Assembly: GCA_003339415.1 (NCBI GenBank)
Contig: PDHQ01000095.1
Location: 1 to 64,000 of the forward strand
Source: Ophiocordyceps camponoti-saundersi (nom. inval.)
Lineage: Eukaryota; Ascomycota; Sordariomycetes; Hypocreales; Ophiocordycipitaceae
Direction of reading: 5' to 3'
DNA: 64,000 bases
Shown here piece after piece: positions 13,883 through 27,438 of this stretch. The translations under genes were made by a program, and so were the position numbers. The notes beneath the pieces are model-generated. The model searched no databases, was not told the DNA's origin, and saw only the letters and a program-made list of their open reading frames with translations. Each line of letters starts with the position of its first letter. Position 1 is the first letter of the stretch.

Positions 13883-16800
13883 ATGGCGATTCTGGACAAC
13901 GGCCAGGCCGTGGCCGCCGTCATCTTCTTGTCAGTTCGCCTGACTACTGACTTGGCCACAAGAGACTACTGACGCTTCACAATCAGCGCCCTCGTCGTCG
14001 TCGCCGCCGTCGTGACTATTCCTCTGTATTTTAGAGGAGCCTACACGCCACTTTACCGAGATGGGCCGAGGCTGGTCCTCGTTGGATATCTTCTGGCTTC
14101 CCTGGCCTGGGCATTGGCCGGCTTCATCGCCATACTTGCAATAACCGACGACGTTTCAGGGTGTCAAGTCGCAGTCATCTTCTTCGCCATTTTCGATCAG
14201 TTGGCCCGATTTCTGTTGGAGGAGTTTATCTTCTGGTCAATCAAGAAAGATGCCAAGATTTCCCTGGGGTTGGCCATGTCGCAGGCCATCTTCGTTGTGC
14301 GATTCATTCTCGGCGCAGTCTTCGTTGGCGTCCAGAGACCTCAGATTAAGCCTGTCTGCGTGGCTTCGACCATGATTTTGGCTTTGGCCATCCTTGTTCT
14401 CGTCGCCGACGCGATTGTGGTAATCCTGCTCTTGAGCCGTGCCTATTCGGCCGGCGCGCTGCGAGACTTGCCCGAGAAAACCTACTCGGGATCCAGAAGT
14501 CGAGCGCTGTTGCTTCTCATCTTGGCGCTCGTCGTGTGGACTGCCGTGAGTTGTCCGTTTCCCGATTGTGCGACTGAACGTGTCTGACGTTTTCATGTTT
14601 CATGGCAGCTGAGCGTCCCCATGATCTTGGGTGACGAATCCATTGCACTGGCTGTTCGGACCGTGCTCCCTGCGATCGGTTCACTTTTTGTCATCGGTAC
14701 GTGACTGTTTTTTTTTTCCCACTTAAACTCTCACCATTAACTCTATGCGTCAGGCCTTCTTGTGGCTCTCAGACGGAGCCTCCGATCAAACCAGCCCGAC
14801 CCTTCCCTCTCCTCGACCTATCCTCAAGGGCCCTTCAGCCGTGAGCTGCCTAGCCGAGATATCCCAACTGCGCAGTCTGCCAAACCCTTCTCCAACCAAG
14901 CAAGTTTAAGCGACCAGTCAATGTCACAGGAAGGGAAGAATGATGTGCCCTATATCAGCCAGCCCATGCCACAGGCGCAACCTGTGACAGCCAAGAGCTT
15001 CGAAGCGCCGCGGAGTAACAAGGCCGGTCTTAGAGGTGGCAGACCGAACATTTCGAATCCGATACTTCAGACCGAAGGAGACCTCGCATTTGTAGCGAGA
15101 GTCCCGACCATCGACTTGGCCACGGCGGCGAAGAATGAGAGAGAACGAAGAGAACACTATCTTCGAGCCTCGACCGCAACTACGTTTCCGGCTCCGATAC
15201 TGCCCGAGGCACCGTCATCAGACGGGATGCGCAGTAAGGATCAAGACTTCAAGCGCAAGGAAGTGACAGAACCTCCTGCCCCCGCCGGGCTGGATGCCGA
15301 TCAATCTCCGCCGCTGATTGATGCATCGAGGGGAGATACGTCGTCTGCTCAACCGTCTCCCGGCGCTGGCACGATACGGCATCGTTCGCCCGCAAGAGAT
15401 GCTGAAGTTGCGGTCGATGGCTGGCCACTGACTACCATGTCGGCGATGACCTCTCTAGAAGCCCCCAGACCTGCACCCCCTTCTCCGAAGAAGTCAACCG
15501 ACGACGCGGCTGAGCGGCCAGTAAGACCGTCTTTCGAAGAGTCTCTGCGACGCTCTCTGACGGAGAGCGAGGTGTACACGGATTCGAACCCGCCGCCCAG
15601 CATACCGAGGAAATTTTCCTACCCGAAAGAAACGGTTGATGTTTTGGTTTCGTCGGCACGGCCCTTGTCACCGACTAAGAGCAGCAGCCCTGACCCCGTG
15701 TTGCCGAACAAGGGCCCAGCATCGATATCCATCAAATCCTCTTCGTCATCAGCCTCAAGACAGGAGTCATCGTCCCTAAAGAGCCCGGCGTCAGCTCGAG
15801 CACCTACACCACCGTCGCCGGGAACGGTACCGAGCCGCGTCCCTCCGCCGCCGTCAACGCCGAAGAGTCGTCAGCCTCCATTGCCAAAGCAGAAGCCGCC
15901 CAAGTCACCGAGGAAAAGTGTTCTTTCAGGGCCTCCCTCGTTACCCCCGTCGGTGCCTCCGCCTGTGCCTCCGCCGGTGCCTCCGCCGGTGCCTCCGCCG
16001 GCCCACGGAGCATTCAACGACACCGACCGTTCGCGAGCTGCCATGGTCGCCCTCTCGCGAAATGGCTCTGCGAAGTCCAACATTCGTCCTTCGAGAAAAA
16101 TGGCCTCTCCTCCACCCGTTTCGCCAACAAAGGACAAGATGAAAGCGCCTGTGCTGCTGAGGTCGACCAACGGCATTCCGAGCAATCCTCGCGCCCAAAA
16201 ATTGGCCGGCGCATTTAAGAGCAATGATGGGTCACGACTTACCACGCAGAGCAACGATTCGGTCGTCAACCGGCCCAGGCCCGTCCCACGGAAGAAGAAG
16301 GTTGGAGATATTGTTGATGAGCTTCAAGACTCTGACGAAACCGAGACGTCTACTGAGGAGGATTCAGCCGATGAGAAACAGGTAGAGCAGTCTTCGACGT
16401 CCCTCGCAGACAGCGTACGGCAAGCTCCCTCATCTATCCAGACGGCGACGACCGATGAAAGCCTGAGACGCACCCAAGCCTCAGAACAGTCCCAGCGTAC
16501 AGACATGAGCGGTCCCGGATCGACTTTGAGGCCGCGGGAGAGCAGAAACCGCCATGCTGACAGTACACTCTTGACGGACGAAGACGACGGAAAGGAGATT
16601 GTCATGGTCATGCTCGACCAGTCAGCCGAGCACGAGATGAAACCCGACGGACAGCAAATCAGTATGAAACCAAAAACCCTCTCATGGCATCGCCGAGTGG
16701 GCGATGACTGCCCGACTTTTTCAGACCGTAGGGCGACGAGGTCGAAGATATTATCCAGACCCCCGCCGCTGCCTCTCGGTACGCCTGCCAAGCCGACGCC

Positions 16801-18481
16801 TATTACTGCTCCCGAGCTCCCGCCGCCGGAATCCCCCACGCAGGCCCTAGACAAGATACAGGAACAGCTGAAACAGCTCGAGGATCTCGGGCAATCAAAG
16901 GAACAGAGGGAGGATCAACGGCTGAACCCGATAATTGAAGATGACAAGGAAGAAAATGAGCGCGGTCTGAATCTCCTCGCTGATCTCGAATTGGAGATGG
17001 GCAGGCAGGAGGATCGTTGGCAGGAGATGCGTCGAGACTATCCTCAGACCCCTAAGACCTCGACGTCATCTTCGACCCTCAACTTGGATACGCCGACCCC
17101 GAAAGATGCACGATTGGCCGGACAAATCGACGAGGCTTATTATCTAGCCGATGCTGGACTGCAGACTGGTGATGACACGGGGGAGAACAGGTCTCTTGCT
17201 GCATTGGAAGAGACGAGAGTCAGGGATGCGGAAGACTCGACGGACAGAATGTTCCTGTCACAGCTCACCTCTGCACCAGCCGCGTCCGAGCTCGCATTGA
17301 ACGAGGCGGAGGTCGATGTAAATCCAGGGCAGTTGTCGGATGGCGAGTCATGGTCCTTCGAGCCACATGAATACTACGGTACTCAGAACTTGCTGGAGCC
17401 TGTGCTGGAGGAGGACTCGGAGGGCGCAGCTGAGACCCAAGCCTCCGGTATGTCGATGATTTCTCGCGGCTCCGTGCCAGGGTCTCGAGCTCAGCCCCCT
17501 GCCGTTCGTCCTCCCACGATGCGACCGCCTCGGCGCACCAGACGGATAACAGCACTGCCTGACATTGTCGAGAACCCGGAGCCTCTGCCAGACGACAAGG
17601 ACTCGCTGGGAATCTTTCAGTTCCCCTGGGGCGAAAGGTCGGACTCTGCCAGCGTCCCGTTTCTGGGGCAGATGCAGGCCCCCATGCCCTATGCTCTACC
17701 GATGTACCCACCCCTGGACGACCCGGTGCAGGCTCAAGACTACCCGTCATCATTCTTCGACGACTACGACGAAGAGGCGGCCGCGAGCGACGATGACGAC
17801 GACAACAGCAGCAGTGATTCGAGCAGTGACTATGAGAGGGACGACGAGGACGAGGACGACGATGACGAGGATGATGGTGTCGTCGCAGGCGATTCTTTCG
17901 ATGAGACGACACTCTGGGAGATTGCCACGCTTCTCAAGTCGGACAAAGTCCCTTCTCGAGCCAGCCTCTTTCCGGATCAGATTGGCTTGATATCCAACGC
18001 CGGTCCCTCATCCGAACAAGTCGGCCACTCGTCGTCAATGGAAGCCTTTCCTCTGGTCTTGGAGGACGGATCGTCGCTATCCAACCTCTGGGTCGATAAA
18101 GCGGCCCAGCAGCAGCAGCAGCAACAGCAGCTCGCCGCCGTCGGCCTCCCTCAGCCGGAAGAAGAGGACTGGCAGGCGAATTACGTGCTCCCCGCCGACG
18201 TTGGAGCTGAGCCCAAGAAGCTGCGGCCTCTGCTCCCGAAGCCGAGCGAGATTGCATCTGGGGGTCTCTGGCCGCCGCAAGCAGCGAACGATGCGTCTCT
18301 CGGCCAGGACTGGATTTCGGTCTCGTCCATGCGGGCCGTCACACCCGGAGGCGCGTCGTCGTCGTCGTCGAGCAGACAGTCGCCCTTGTCGGACTCGGCG
18401 TCGGCGAATTCAGGTCTCACCGGTCCATCTACGGCCGGGAGCTTGTTACCGGCATATGCGCCCGACCCGAAGCCCTTTTAG
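13883..18481 (+). CDS. Seven-TM protein with very long disordered cytosolic tail
   Basis: Four exons: 13883-13929, 13987-14545, 14609-14696 and 14754-18481, giving 1473 aa; every junction is GT-AG and in phase. Residues 1-240 contain about seven hydrophobic segments (AAVIFFALVVVAAVVTIPL, LVLVGYLLASLAWALAGF, VAVIFFAIFDQLARF, AIFVVRFILGAVFVG, STMILALAILVLVADAIVVI, ALLLLILALVVWTALSV and IGSLFVIGLLVAL). The remaining 1230 residues are low complexity: Ser/Pro-rich, a PPVPPPVP run (about residue 632-650), a short coiled-coil-like stretch (DKIQEQLKQLEDLGQSKEQ), an acidic D/E/S run (about 1230-1275) and a poly-Gln run (about 1350). A 7-TM core with a long SH3/proline-motif-rich tail suggests a plasma-membrane sensor or scaffold, but I do not recognise a family and assign no function. 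Confidence 0.75.
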
Positions 18482-19551
18482 ACCTTGACAAGATGAGATT
18501 GGTAGGGGGAAGAAGACACCCAGTATACACTACCCTGTTCCCCTTTCTTCTCCCCCTTTTTCTTCATTTTTTCCTTTTCTTCTTTCTGCTCTTTTCTTTT
18601 TCTTCTCTTCTATCTTCGTTCCATTCTTGGTGGCAATGGTTCATTCACGTCTTGAGAGGCGATTGGGATGGCTTGGATGGATGGCGTTGGCGCGTTGCTC
18701 GTTGGAGATACCCCCCCCTTTTTGTCCCTCCTTTCCTTTCCATTCTTTTCTTCCCCATCCCATTCCGCCCTTTTGGCCATGAGAAAATCGATGGTGTATC
18801 GGCTCTTTTGCTCTTGTCGATGGTCGTGCCGGGTGTAAATACTACCTAATACTACTCACATATTAGCATGCAACTTGTATGGTGTGCAAGCATCTGTCTG
18901 TCTATCATCTACCATGTCTATCAATGTGAACAGACGGGTAGGTATGTATGCATACATATAAAAATACATACGGATACATACAATCACACTCCATGATTCT
19001 AAAAGGCAAGTTCCCGTCATGATTTCACATGGTCATAAACCGCTCCCCCCCTTCGTTCTTCATCCCGTGCTCGTTCACAGACTCCGACAGGACAACATCA
19101 GCTGTACGGACGTATACAGACGGAGAGAACAGACATGAAGGAAGAGGGACAAGACAAGAAGGTTAAAAGCCAAAACCACCTCTCAAAGGCGAAGCCACTC
19201 AACTGCACTCCAGTCTTCAACCCCAAGGGAAAAGTCATCAACCCCCAACGCCCTTCTCACTCTATTCCAGTCATGACTAAAATACTCAAGTAGGAAGGGG
19301 AAAAAAGGAGAATAACAAAGCTTCTTCAAATGCTCGTTTCCCCATCAACGTTCATCAACACCATGCTATGGGGCCGTAGGATGAAGGGTGGGAAGAATGG
19401 GATTATAAACACCTGTCTCATAGCAGAGCTCCCCCCCCCCCCTTGTTCCCCCTGTTCGTCTTCCCTCCCTCTCTCTCTTCTCCTCACTCTGTGCGTCCTC
19501 CCTCCCCGGAGGAACCCTGCAGCATGAAAGAGAGCACAAGAGAGAGAAGGG

Positions 19552-19583
<32 letters not shown>

Positions 19584-20440
19584 GTTCCAAGGCTGTTCAT
19601 GTTTCGGCCTCCGCCTTCGTATTACCTACCTCTGCGCTTCCGCCCGAGACAGCGGCATTTCATGGGGTAGAAGAAAAAAAGGTGCATTAGATCTCAATCA
19701 TAAACCTAACCGCCCCCTTTCCACCGCCCCGATTCCCCTGTTTCCCCCCCCCTGTCCTTTGTCCCCTTTTCCCCTTTTTTGTCCCGGTGTATCGGAATCT
19801 CGTCGTGACCCTCATATACGTACGTATCCCACATAAAGGGGAAAAGAAGAAAAGGAACAAGATCGAAAGCCGTAACAAAAAAAACAAACGACGTCAAAGG
19901 CTCCAGGAGCACGCGGTGATCGTCAAGGAGAGAGAAAGGGAAAATTCGTGCGGATTCATGCGAACGGCAGCATGCCAGTCGATCGGTCGACCCACTCTTG
20001 CAGAAAGCGAGCTCGGATTTGTTTCCCCCCCCCAGATGCGAGAATGTGAGACAACAGGTAAGAAAATGCCAGCGCCGAGAGCTGAGCTGCCGTCGATCGA
20101 GTCTCTCTCTCCCCCCCTCCCGAGATCCTGGGGTCAAGCCCATGTCTGATTGGAGACCCTGCTTTCTTTCCTTTTTTTTGAGATAAACCCGAGGCTGGGG
20201 ACCGTCGCTATGCATAAGTGAGGGGGTAGAAAAGTGTCTTCCCTGGAAAGAAAAGAAGGAAAAACGGAATAATATCAGATTAGTCTTTTGTTGTACAAGA
20301 CGACGACGCATCAGGAGGCCCTTCGGCTTGCCACGAATGGGGGGGGGGGGGGGGGGGGAAAGGGGAAAAGGGGAAAGAAGGAGGAGAGGAGGGGGTTTAA
20401 CATGTAGTGTTCCAGAGAGTACCTAGACAGAGGCGTTTGT
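18482..20440. other. Convergent intergenic region, low complexity
   Basis: Lies between two converging genes, so it should hold two 3' UTRs. It is pyrimidine-rich after 18540, has (GTAT/CATA)n near 18941-18980, poly-C at 19431-19442, (GA)n at 19551-19574 and a poly-G run at about 20339-20358. No gene, RNA or mobile element is supportable. Confidence 0.5.
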
Positions 20441-23400
20441 TTACTTGACCGTCATGGCCTGCGGTCCCATCGGCGACGACGAAGACTTTTCCGGAGAAGG
20501 GGTCCCTTCCATCAGCGAGTTGCTGCCACGACTCCTCGGCACTCGACGCGGAGGTGTCGAGCAGGGATCGTCAAACATCCGGGTAAAGGCAGGGCTCGAG
20601 TCGAGCCGACACTCGTGTCGAGGCGTCGCCGCCGGACTCTGCGTTATCCAGTCGGCCTTGCGGATCATATCTGATAAAACATCGCGTAACTCGCCCGCTC
20701 TCTTGACCAGCTCCTTCAGGTTGTTGGTGTCAAACTGTACTCTGCCGTGACAACCGTCATTACTCCGCGTCTGTCGCGCCGGCTCGGCCGATGGACGCTG
20801 CGGCTTTCGTAGAGACTCCATCACGCATCGGACCACTCCGCTGACGTCGCTCGTCTTGCCGTCCGCCATCCGGGGCGTGGCTGCGCGGTCCTGTTGACCG
20901 CCTCCGTCTTCGGCCGTCGGCCAGCTGCTACCAAACACATCGTCTTCCGGAGAAAAGACTGACCGCCGTCTGGGGGACTGCCGCTCGCGCACAACAGTCG
21001 TCTTCCATTTGGACGGCTCGGAGCTGTCGATGGAAGCGCCCCACTGATCTGAGTCGCAGCCCTTGCTGCTCTCAATCCGAGTGCTTTCGTTCGCCTCGTC
21101 TTCGTCGGGCGAGGCGAGAGTGATGATGCCTTCGGCCTCCCTCCAAAGACCCGTCTGCTCGCCGTCTAGCATGTCCAGCTCCCGTCCGTGACGAAAGAGT
21201 CGCTTCAGGTCGTTGACGAGGAGGGAGAGCTCTCGGATCTGTCCCGAGTGCGCCCTGACGCTCGGCTGCGTGGCGCGGATCGACTCCGGGACGGCAAAGA
21301 CGTCTTCGCGATCCCGCCCTTCGGGCCCGTCATTACCATCGCCGGCCCCAGCGCCGAACTCGAAATCCTCATCCCAATCTTCCGAGACGGTCTTGGTGCC
21401 CAAGCCCCAAGTGCCGTACTTGGGCCCGGCCGGTTTCGATTCCTCGGGAGAATCGTGCACCACGGGCACGCTCTGGCTTCGCACATGTGTCGGTGTCGGG
21501 CCCTTGCGGACTGCTGCCCGGCCTCCTCTAGAGTCCACCAGCGGCATGGCATAGGCCGTCTTGGGACGTAGCGAATTCTCTCCGCCCTCATGCTTACTGT
21601 GAGTCGACGTCTCACTCCAGTCGAACAGGTTGCTCAAGGGGCGGTCCGGTCGACCGGTAGGAGTACCCGTCAGGGACCTGTTCCCTCTGTCAACGCTTGG
21701 CAGCGTCATCTGAACCTTGGGGTTGATTCCTCTGGGACGCGCGGAACTGCCCTTTGGCGGAGCTGACAGTGATTTGCTAAAGGTCACGTCGTCATCTTTC
21801 GTCCAGTCCTCGTCGTCATCCAGATCGACGTCCAAGGTCGATTGTCCAGGAGCGATTCCGGCTGGACGGGCAACGGCCATGAACTTGTTACCACTGTCCG
21901 TGGGAAAGCTGACGGTGCCGTGAGCCGACGCCAGGCGGGGCTCGTCCTCTTCCTCCATGATCCTATCCTCCTCATCCCAGCTTCTTCCCAGCATATCCTG
22001 CACGGACAAGCGCTTCGTCTTGCCGTTGCCGGCGGTGCTCGGCGGGGACTCGTCGTAGACAGACTCGAGAGGAGTGTCTACCACCCTCGCCCGTGAAGAC
22101 GCGAGCGTCCGCAACGAGTCAAAAACGGTGTCGCTCTTGAGATCAGTGTCATCATCATCACCTGACGTGAACCCGCGGGCATCGCCGTCAAACCCTTCCA
22201 TAACGGGGGACCGCTCGTGGAGCGACACCCTGGCAAACTGGGAAATGACTGTGGAACTGGTTGAGCTTCCTGACGGATGGTTAGGCCGGTTTTGGCGAGT
22301 CATGGTGCCACGAGAGTGACCGGCCGAGCGCGACGAGTCGCTTCCACCGCGGGCCACGATAGAAGGGCTCGGAAACGTGGGAGGTTGTGCTGAAGGTGTT
22401 GGGAGCCGCTGTTGAACTTCCTGATGGACGGGCGTCGGCACCCGCTGCAGGTGCATCTTTGGAGCCGTCAAAGGACTGTCGGGGCTCTCAGGTGGCGGGC
22501 GGATCTCCCGTTCGTAGGGCCGACTGCTGCTCTCTGATGGCTCGGACATGTGCAATTTGGTTTTGCTGCTTGGCCGATCAGAGCCTCTCTTGGATCGGCG
22601 AAGACTCCCCGATCTCTTGGAGACCCAGCTGCTTGCCGAGGAGAAGCTTGCAGACAGTGAACGTATTGTGCGGGTCGGCGGTGCTGTCTCTGAAGAGGCA
22701 GGCAAGTCTATGGGAGGCTTGGAAGGACGGTCAGAAGTGGCGTCGCCAGAAACAGGGCTTGGTGAGCCCAGTGAAGAAGAGAGCATCCTGGGTTTGATCA
22801 AATGAGGTGTGGACTGCCGCCGGCCTCCTTCAGGGCAAATTCTTTTAAAGGACAGGCTCCTGATGGACAGACTGGCATCGCCGGAATATTCCTGGGGACC
22901 CAGACTGGCAGCAAGTTTAGAGGCTCTCGAATGGAAGAACGAGGTCCATTCAGAGCCGGATGCGAGCCCCGGATTCACAGGGACGTCAAACGGGGACACG
23001 CCCAGCAACTCCTCGGGCCGAATGGGCCGGTCGAATGAGTGCTTGGAGGAAGTAGGGGTGTCCGGAACATGTGAATCGGGTCGGAACAGCTGCGAGGCTC
23101 CTGGTCGTTGGTGGCTTGTAGTGGGCCGACGCAGACTTGATAGATGGCTTTTAGGCCACTGACGAGGAGAAATGTCCCCCAATCCAGGACTGTTGCGTGC
23201 CGTTGAAGGTCTCTTGACGAGTTTATTGGGATGGTAAGAGGATGAGGGAGATGTCGTGTCGGAAAGGACGGTCGGTGACCAAGGGTTCGAAAAGGTGACA
23301 GACGGGGATTCGGTGACAATGCTGGATCTCGCGCTGCCGTGCTGGGACAGAGGGCGAACAGACAGCCGTCTTATCCACGAGCCATTGGACGAGGCGGAAT

Positions 23401-24032
23401 CTCGACGGCCTGTGGACGACGAGGGCTCGATTGTTCTTGCCAAGGGCAAGCTTCTCGAGAATTGCGAGCTCTTGGGACGTTGATAGCGGGATAAAGGCGG
23501 ACGTGAAGGGGGTTGAGGATGCGATATAGTACGATGGTGGTGCGAAGACTCGAGGTTTATCGAGGTAATAGGCGGTCGAGGGGAGACGAGGTTGTCTGGA
23601 GCGTTACCAGCGGAGACGGTTCTTCGATGGGAGGAACGTCGAGTCCAAACGGAGGCAGATTCGGTTGTGGTGGTAGTGGTGGTAGTGGGGGGCTGTTGGC
23701 CGAAGACCAAGCCACTGGCTGCTGCAGCGATAGCAGTGCCGGAGCCGACGAGCTGGCAAGGGGGGGGGGAGAGGAAAAGGGAATACAGCGGTTAGAGGAA
23801 GTCTTGGAAGACGAGACGTTTGGTGAGAGGGGAAAAGGAGTGGTAACAAAGAAGAAAGGAAAAAATGGAAAAGAAAAACACAAGTGTTCGAGACAAATGG
23901 TAGGGTCGGGGTAGCATTTCCAAGGACAGAGGAAGGGCGGAAAGTTTAGTCGAGCTAGGCGACCTTGTCGTGACACGCGGGAGGCGGCAGCGGCGCAAGG
24001 GGGATGGAACTTACACTGGGGACCGTCTGCAT
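20441..24032 (-). CDS. Large Ser/Pro-rich, mostly disordered protein of unknown function
   Basis: Two exons: 24032-24015 (only MQTVPS) and 23752-20441, giving 1109 aa. The long frame lacks an ATG at its upstream end, so the start comes from the tiny first exon: GTAAGT donor at 24014, CCAG acceptor at 23753, phase 0, intron of 262 nt. The protein begins MQTVPSLVGSGTAIAAAASG, then poly-Thr, then about 600 residues rich in Ser, Pro and Arg (many S/T-P sites). Short acidic-aromatic motifs occur: DDDEDWTKDDDV, LFDWSE and EDWDEDFEF. The C terminus has helical stretches (IRELSLLVNDLKRLFRHGRE and LKELVKRAGELRDVLSDMIR) that look like conserved interaction segments. The composition suggests a phosphorylated scaffold or cytoskeleton/cell-cycle regulator, but I recognise no family. 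Confidence 0.7.
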
Positions 24033-24998
24033 GGCGTTTCTCTACCTAGTCGACCTGGACGGGCATATTCTCTCTAATAATCGTGGATGGCGAACAAGGA
24101 CGGAGGGAGGCGGTAAGGCGTCGGCATCGCGATGCGAGGAATGCGCGTGTCGGGGGAGGGAGACTGACGCGCCTCGCGGAGAAGGAGACGGGCCGCAGTC
24201 GGAAAGGGGACGGGAATGAGCGCCGAGGATTGAAGCCAGGAGAGAGTGTAAGAGATGAGAGAGCGTATGTGTGTGTGTGTGAGTGGGAGAGGGAGGGCGA
24301 GAGAGAGAGAGGCGCGCGCCAGATGGAAGAGAAGGAGGAAGCAGGAGGAGCAGGAGGAGATGGGATTTGATGTTGAGGTTGCTGCTACTGGTACCCGCCG
24401 GCTCTAGCGTGCGCCTAGTGCTAGTAGGTACCTCCCACCTTTCTTCCACCTACCGCCTACCATCTACCACCTACCACCTACCAGTCACCACCAATCGGCC
24501 GCGGGCTGCAGCCTAGGTAGGTAGGTACTAACCTACCAACCTGCTACCTACAAGGTACGGAGCTATAACAGGCATTACAGCGGTTGTGTTGTGCATACAC
24601 ACGCCGTATCCTACTATGTACGGATACAGTTGGCAGCGCTGCGCTTCGTATCGCATTGCGCTCCTGGAGATTGCCCTGAGATTCCCATTCCAGTGAGGAA
24701 TTCGTACCGAGTACATTGCTGACGGGTAATTTTGCCCGCAAGAGGAGAAGGATCCGGGACTCAGGTCAGGCAAGCGATTGGGTCTCCGCATTACTATGAG
24801 TCCAAGCCTTCTGATCGAGAGCCGGTGCATGAGACTTGATTATGCATGTTCAGTATTCATCTTCATCTCTCTCCCTTTGTTAGGGTAGGGTAGGTAGGAC
24901 GTAGGTCTGGTAGCTGGCAAGTTATTTTTGTTTTTCTCAGAGGAAAAACATTGGTAGGTCGGTTAAAATTGCGAACGGCGAGACATGCTGCTCATATG

Positions 24999-25040
<42 letters not shown>

Positions 25041-26720
25041 TGAGAGAGAGCGTGAGAGAGAGTGTCTGAGAGAAAGGGCTGCTGCTGCTGCTGCTGCTGC
25101 CGTTGCGTGGCACCATTGGCGAGGCCTGCATCCATTCATCCCATCATCAGCCGCAGCCGCGCCCCAGAATCCAATGGCAGCCCGTCTCCGTCCGTCTGCC
25201 AGCAACGAACGACCCCGTCATTCTACGGATGCCGTCCATCTGCTTTGCAGCACACTAAGACAAGGAAAAATAAGGAAAAGAAACAAAAGCTCGGCCATCC
25301 CTACGGCGACCAACTATAATCCTCATGCTAATTCGTCGAGCCTTGTTTTTCAAGTGTGTCTTGCCTCCCTGCTCCAGCCCGCCTCCAAAACGACCTCATG
25401 TCTCTGCTTTGCCGAACCTGGTGCCACCGATGAGCTAGTGGCTGCGAATCAAGGCACGGCCGCATCAGCACACCCGTCCCCGACTTACCGCCTGAGCGCT
25501 CCCTCCGGAACCTGAAGATGTGTTCGTGAAAATGCGGGCACCATTCATGTGCCTCTGTGGCGCCCTGGTCGTGAAGCCCGCAACTCTCTCACCTGCTCTC
25601 CCCTTCCAGAGAACCGACCCAACGGTCGAGTGCGACAGACGTCCCCGATTCTCGCTGTCCGTCTACATCTCCCCGCATCGAGCCTCATGATGCCCGCCGG
25701 ACCAATCGCCGGGTCTTCGGAATTGCCGTAACATAGTTCACGAAGCGACCTGGCACGACGTCGATGCGGAGATACAACATTCTAGAAGCCTTGTCCCTTC
25801 GTTCGGCCAACGCCGCCAGATCTTCCATTCATTAGCCAACACTTACCCGCCCATCGTTTGATCATTCACCTCAAGAATTCTCCACCTGTATCCGTACGAA
25901 CGTACAGAATAGCTTCTCGCCGACTCGTCCTCCTACATGTGCGTCCTCTCCGCTACTTATCAACGTAAGTGGCGTGACGCTGACCAACGCTTTGAGTGCT
26001 GAATACGGGCTGCTTGATGCCGCCGGCGGACATGTTGGACAGGGTAACCAAGGATCAAAGAGTGTGCTCGTGTGCTCGTGCGCATATACGTGTTGGTTCG
26101 TCACCGACCCCAACAGACAGCAACCCCCTTAGCGCCGACCTTTTGAACCCCCTCAATTGGCGCTTCGTCTCATCTTGCGGCTCAGCGTCGCGTGCTGCAT
26201 TGACGCGCCAAGCGCGGCGACACGACCGCGGATTGGTCCGTCATGAAGCGGTGCCAAGATGTTAAGTACGGACGGTTCCCAAAAGAGCACGAAACGAGAC
26301 CTGCCATCTTTGTGCTACGCAAACTCCCGGCAGCCCCTGTCCTAATAATAGAAGAGGAATGCTGGACGTCGCCGTGAGCAGATCACGTGACTTGCTTGAA
26401 AGCCGATGTCTTATTTGCACATTTGCATTACCTCACGTGCTTGTTAGTGAAATCAATGTACATACATGTTGAATTGGGCAGGGCATTGACCACTGTACCA
26501 AAAGTTCATGAACCACAATGGTACTATCATTTGGCCTTATTCAGCCATATATATGCCCTGAGCGCTGTCGTTTCTGACAATACAAATGCAGTGTACATTC
26601 ATATGTATGTATAAATGGCTTGGGATCTGACGGGGCTTTCCCCAAGATTTGCAAGACCCAAGAAAAGAGAATCGGGATCTTCCATCATAGGTTAATAATA
26701 AGCTCCTGACTGACTACCAC
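24033..26720. other. Intergenic region with GA repeat, no supportable gene
   Basis: First part of a 4.7-kb gene-poor stretch. It holds purine-rich sequence (24150-24360), CTAC/TAGG-type short repeats (24420-24550), a (GA)n tract at 25002-25038 followed by (CTG)n at 25079-25100, and otherwise unremarkable DNA. The 176-codon frame from 24985 is an Arg-Glu and poly-Ala translation of these repeats. Nothing else was found up to the retroelement at 26721. Confidence 0.45.
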
Positions 26721-26864
26721 TGTTGAGTAGCCTACCCTATAGCTAGCCTACCTTAGTTAGTCAGCGCTGCCGGCCCTTCTTCTAGGGCCTGGCCTAGCCT
26801 CACAGACCTAGTCAGACACATCACACATATCATCACCTTTATCAGCGTTGCCTATCCCTTCATA
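26721..26864 (+). repeat. 5' LTR of retroelement 1
   Basis: 144 bp, begins TGTTGAGTAGCC and ends CCCTTCATA. It matches the copy at 27439-27582 except for four transitions. Confidence 0.88.
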
Positions 26865-26874
26865 GGTTATGAGC
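26865..26874 (+). other. Primer-binding site (half initiator tRNA-Met type)
   Basis: GGTTATGAGC immediately follows the 5' LTR. It complements GCTCATAACC of the initiator tRNA-Met anticodon stem-loop, as in copia-like elements that use an internal tRNA fragment as primer. Confidence 0.7.
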
Positions 26875-27438
26875 GCCTCGCGCTTCGCGCAGATTGCATT
26901 TTAAGCCCTTTTCACAGCGACAGCTCTCTACGGCACGCCACGATAAAGAAGAAGAAGAAAAAGAGCCCGGCCCCGGCCCCTAGGACCTAGGACCTAAGGA
27001 CCGACTAAAGAAAATTTTTCTTAATTTTTCGACCTGATTTTTTGACCCGGCTATTCGACCCGGATTTCCTACTAAAAACGAAGAAAATACCCTGCTAAAG
27101 AACGCCTCGAGAGAAAACCTCCGAAACCTACCCGAAATGAATTTTTTTAATCAGATTTGCTTCCGATTAATCTAGGGAAGCGCGATAAAACCGACACGAC
27201 CCTATACGAATTAACCTACCGCTAAAAGGGCCTCGATATTAAGCATAAAGATGCCGCTGAAAGACGCTATCGTGAAGAGCAGCAAGATACGAATATAGAA
27301 TATAGAATAAAGAACAGAATATAGGGATTAGGGAGTAGGAAGGGAAGTAGGCCGGCAAAGGGATAAAAAGAAGCTATTTTGAGTTTTTTTTTTCACGATC
27401 GGCTGTGGGCTGCCTACGGAGGCAGCGCTGAGGGGGGG

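Noticed and set aside
20441..23710. Minus frame starting at 23710 as the gene start
   Set aside because: That codon is TTG; a GT-AG splice to MQTVPS at 24032 supplies the ATG.
20441..24032. Assignment of the 1109-aa protein as a Byr4/Bfa1-type cytokinesis regulator
   Set aside because: The EDWDEDFEF-type motif hinted at it, but the typical N terminus is absent and nothing else supports it.
24985..25515. 176-aa ATG-initiated frame
   Set aside because: It translates (GA)n and (CTG)n repeats into Arg-Glu and poly-Ala runs, with no domain after that.
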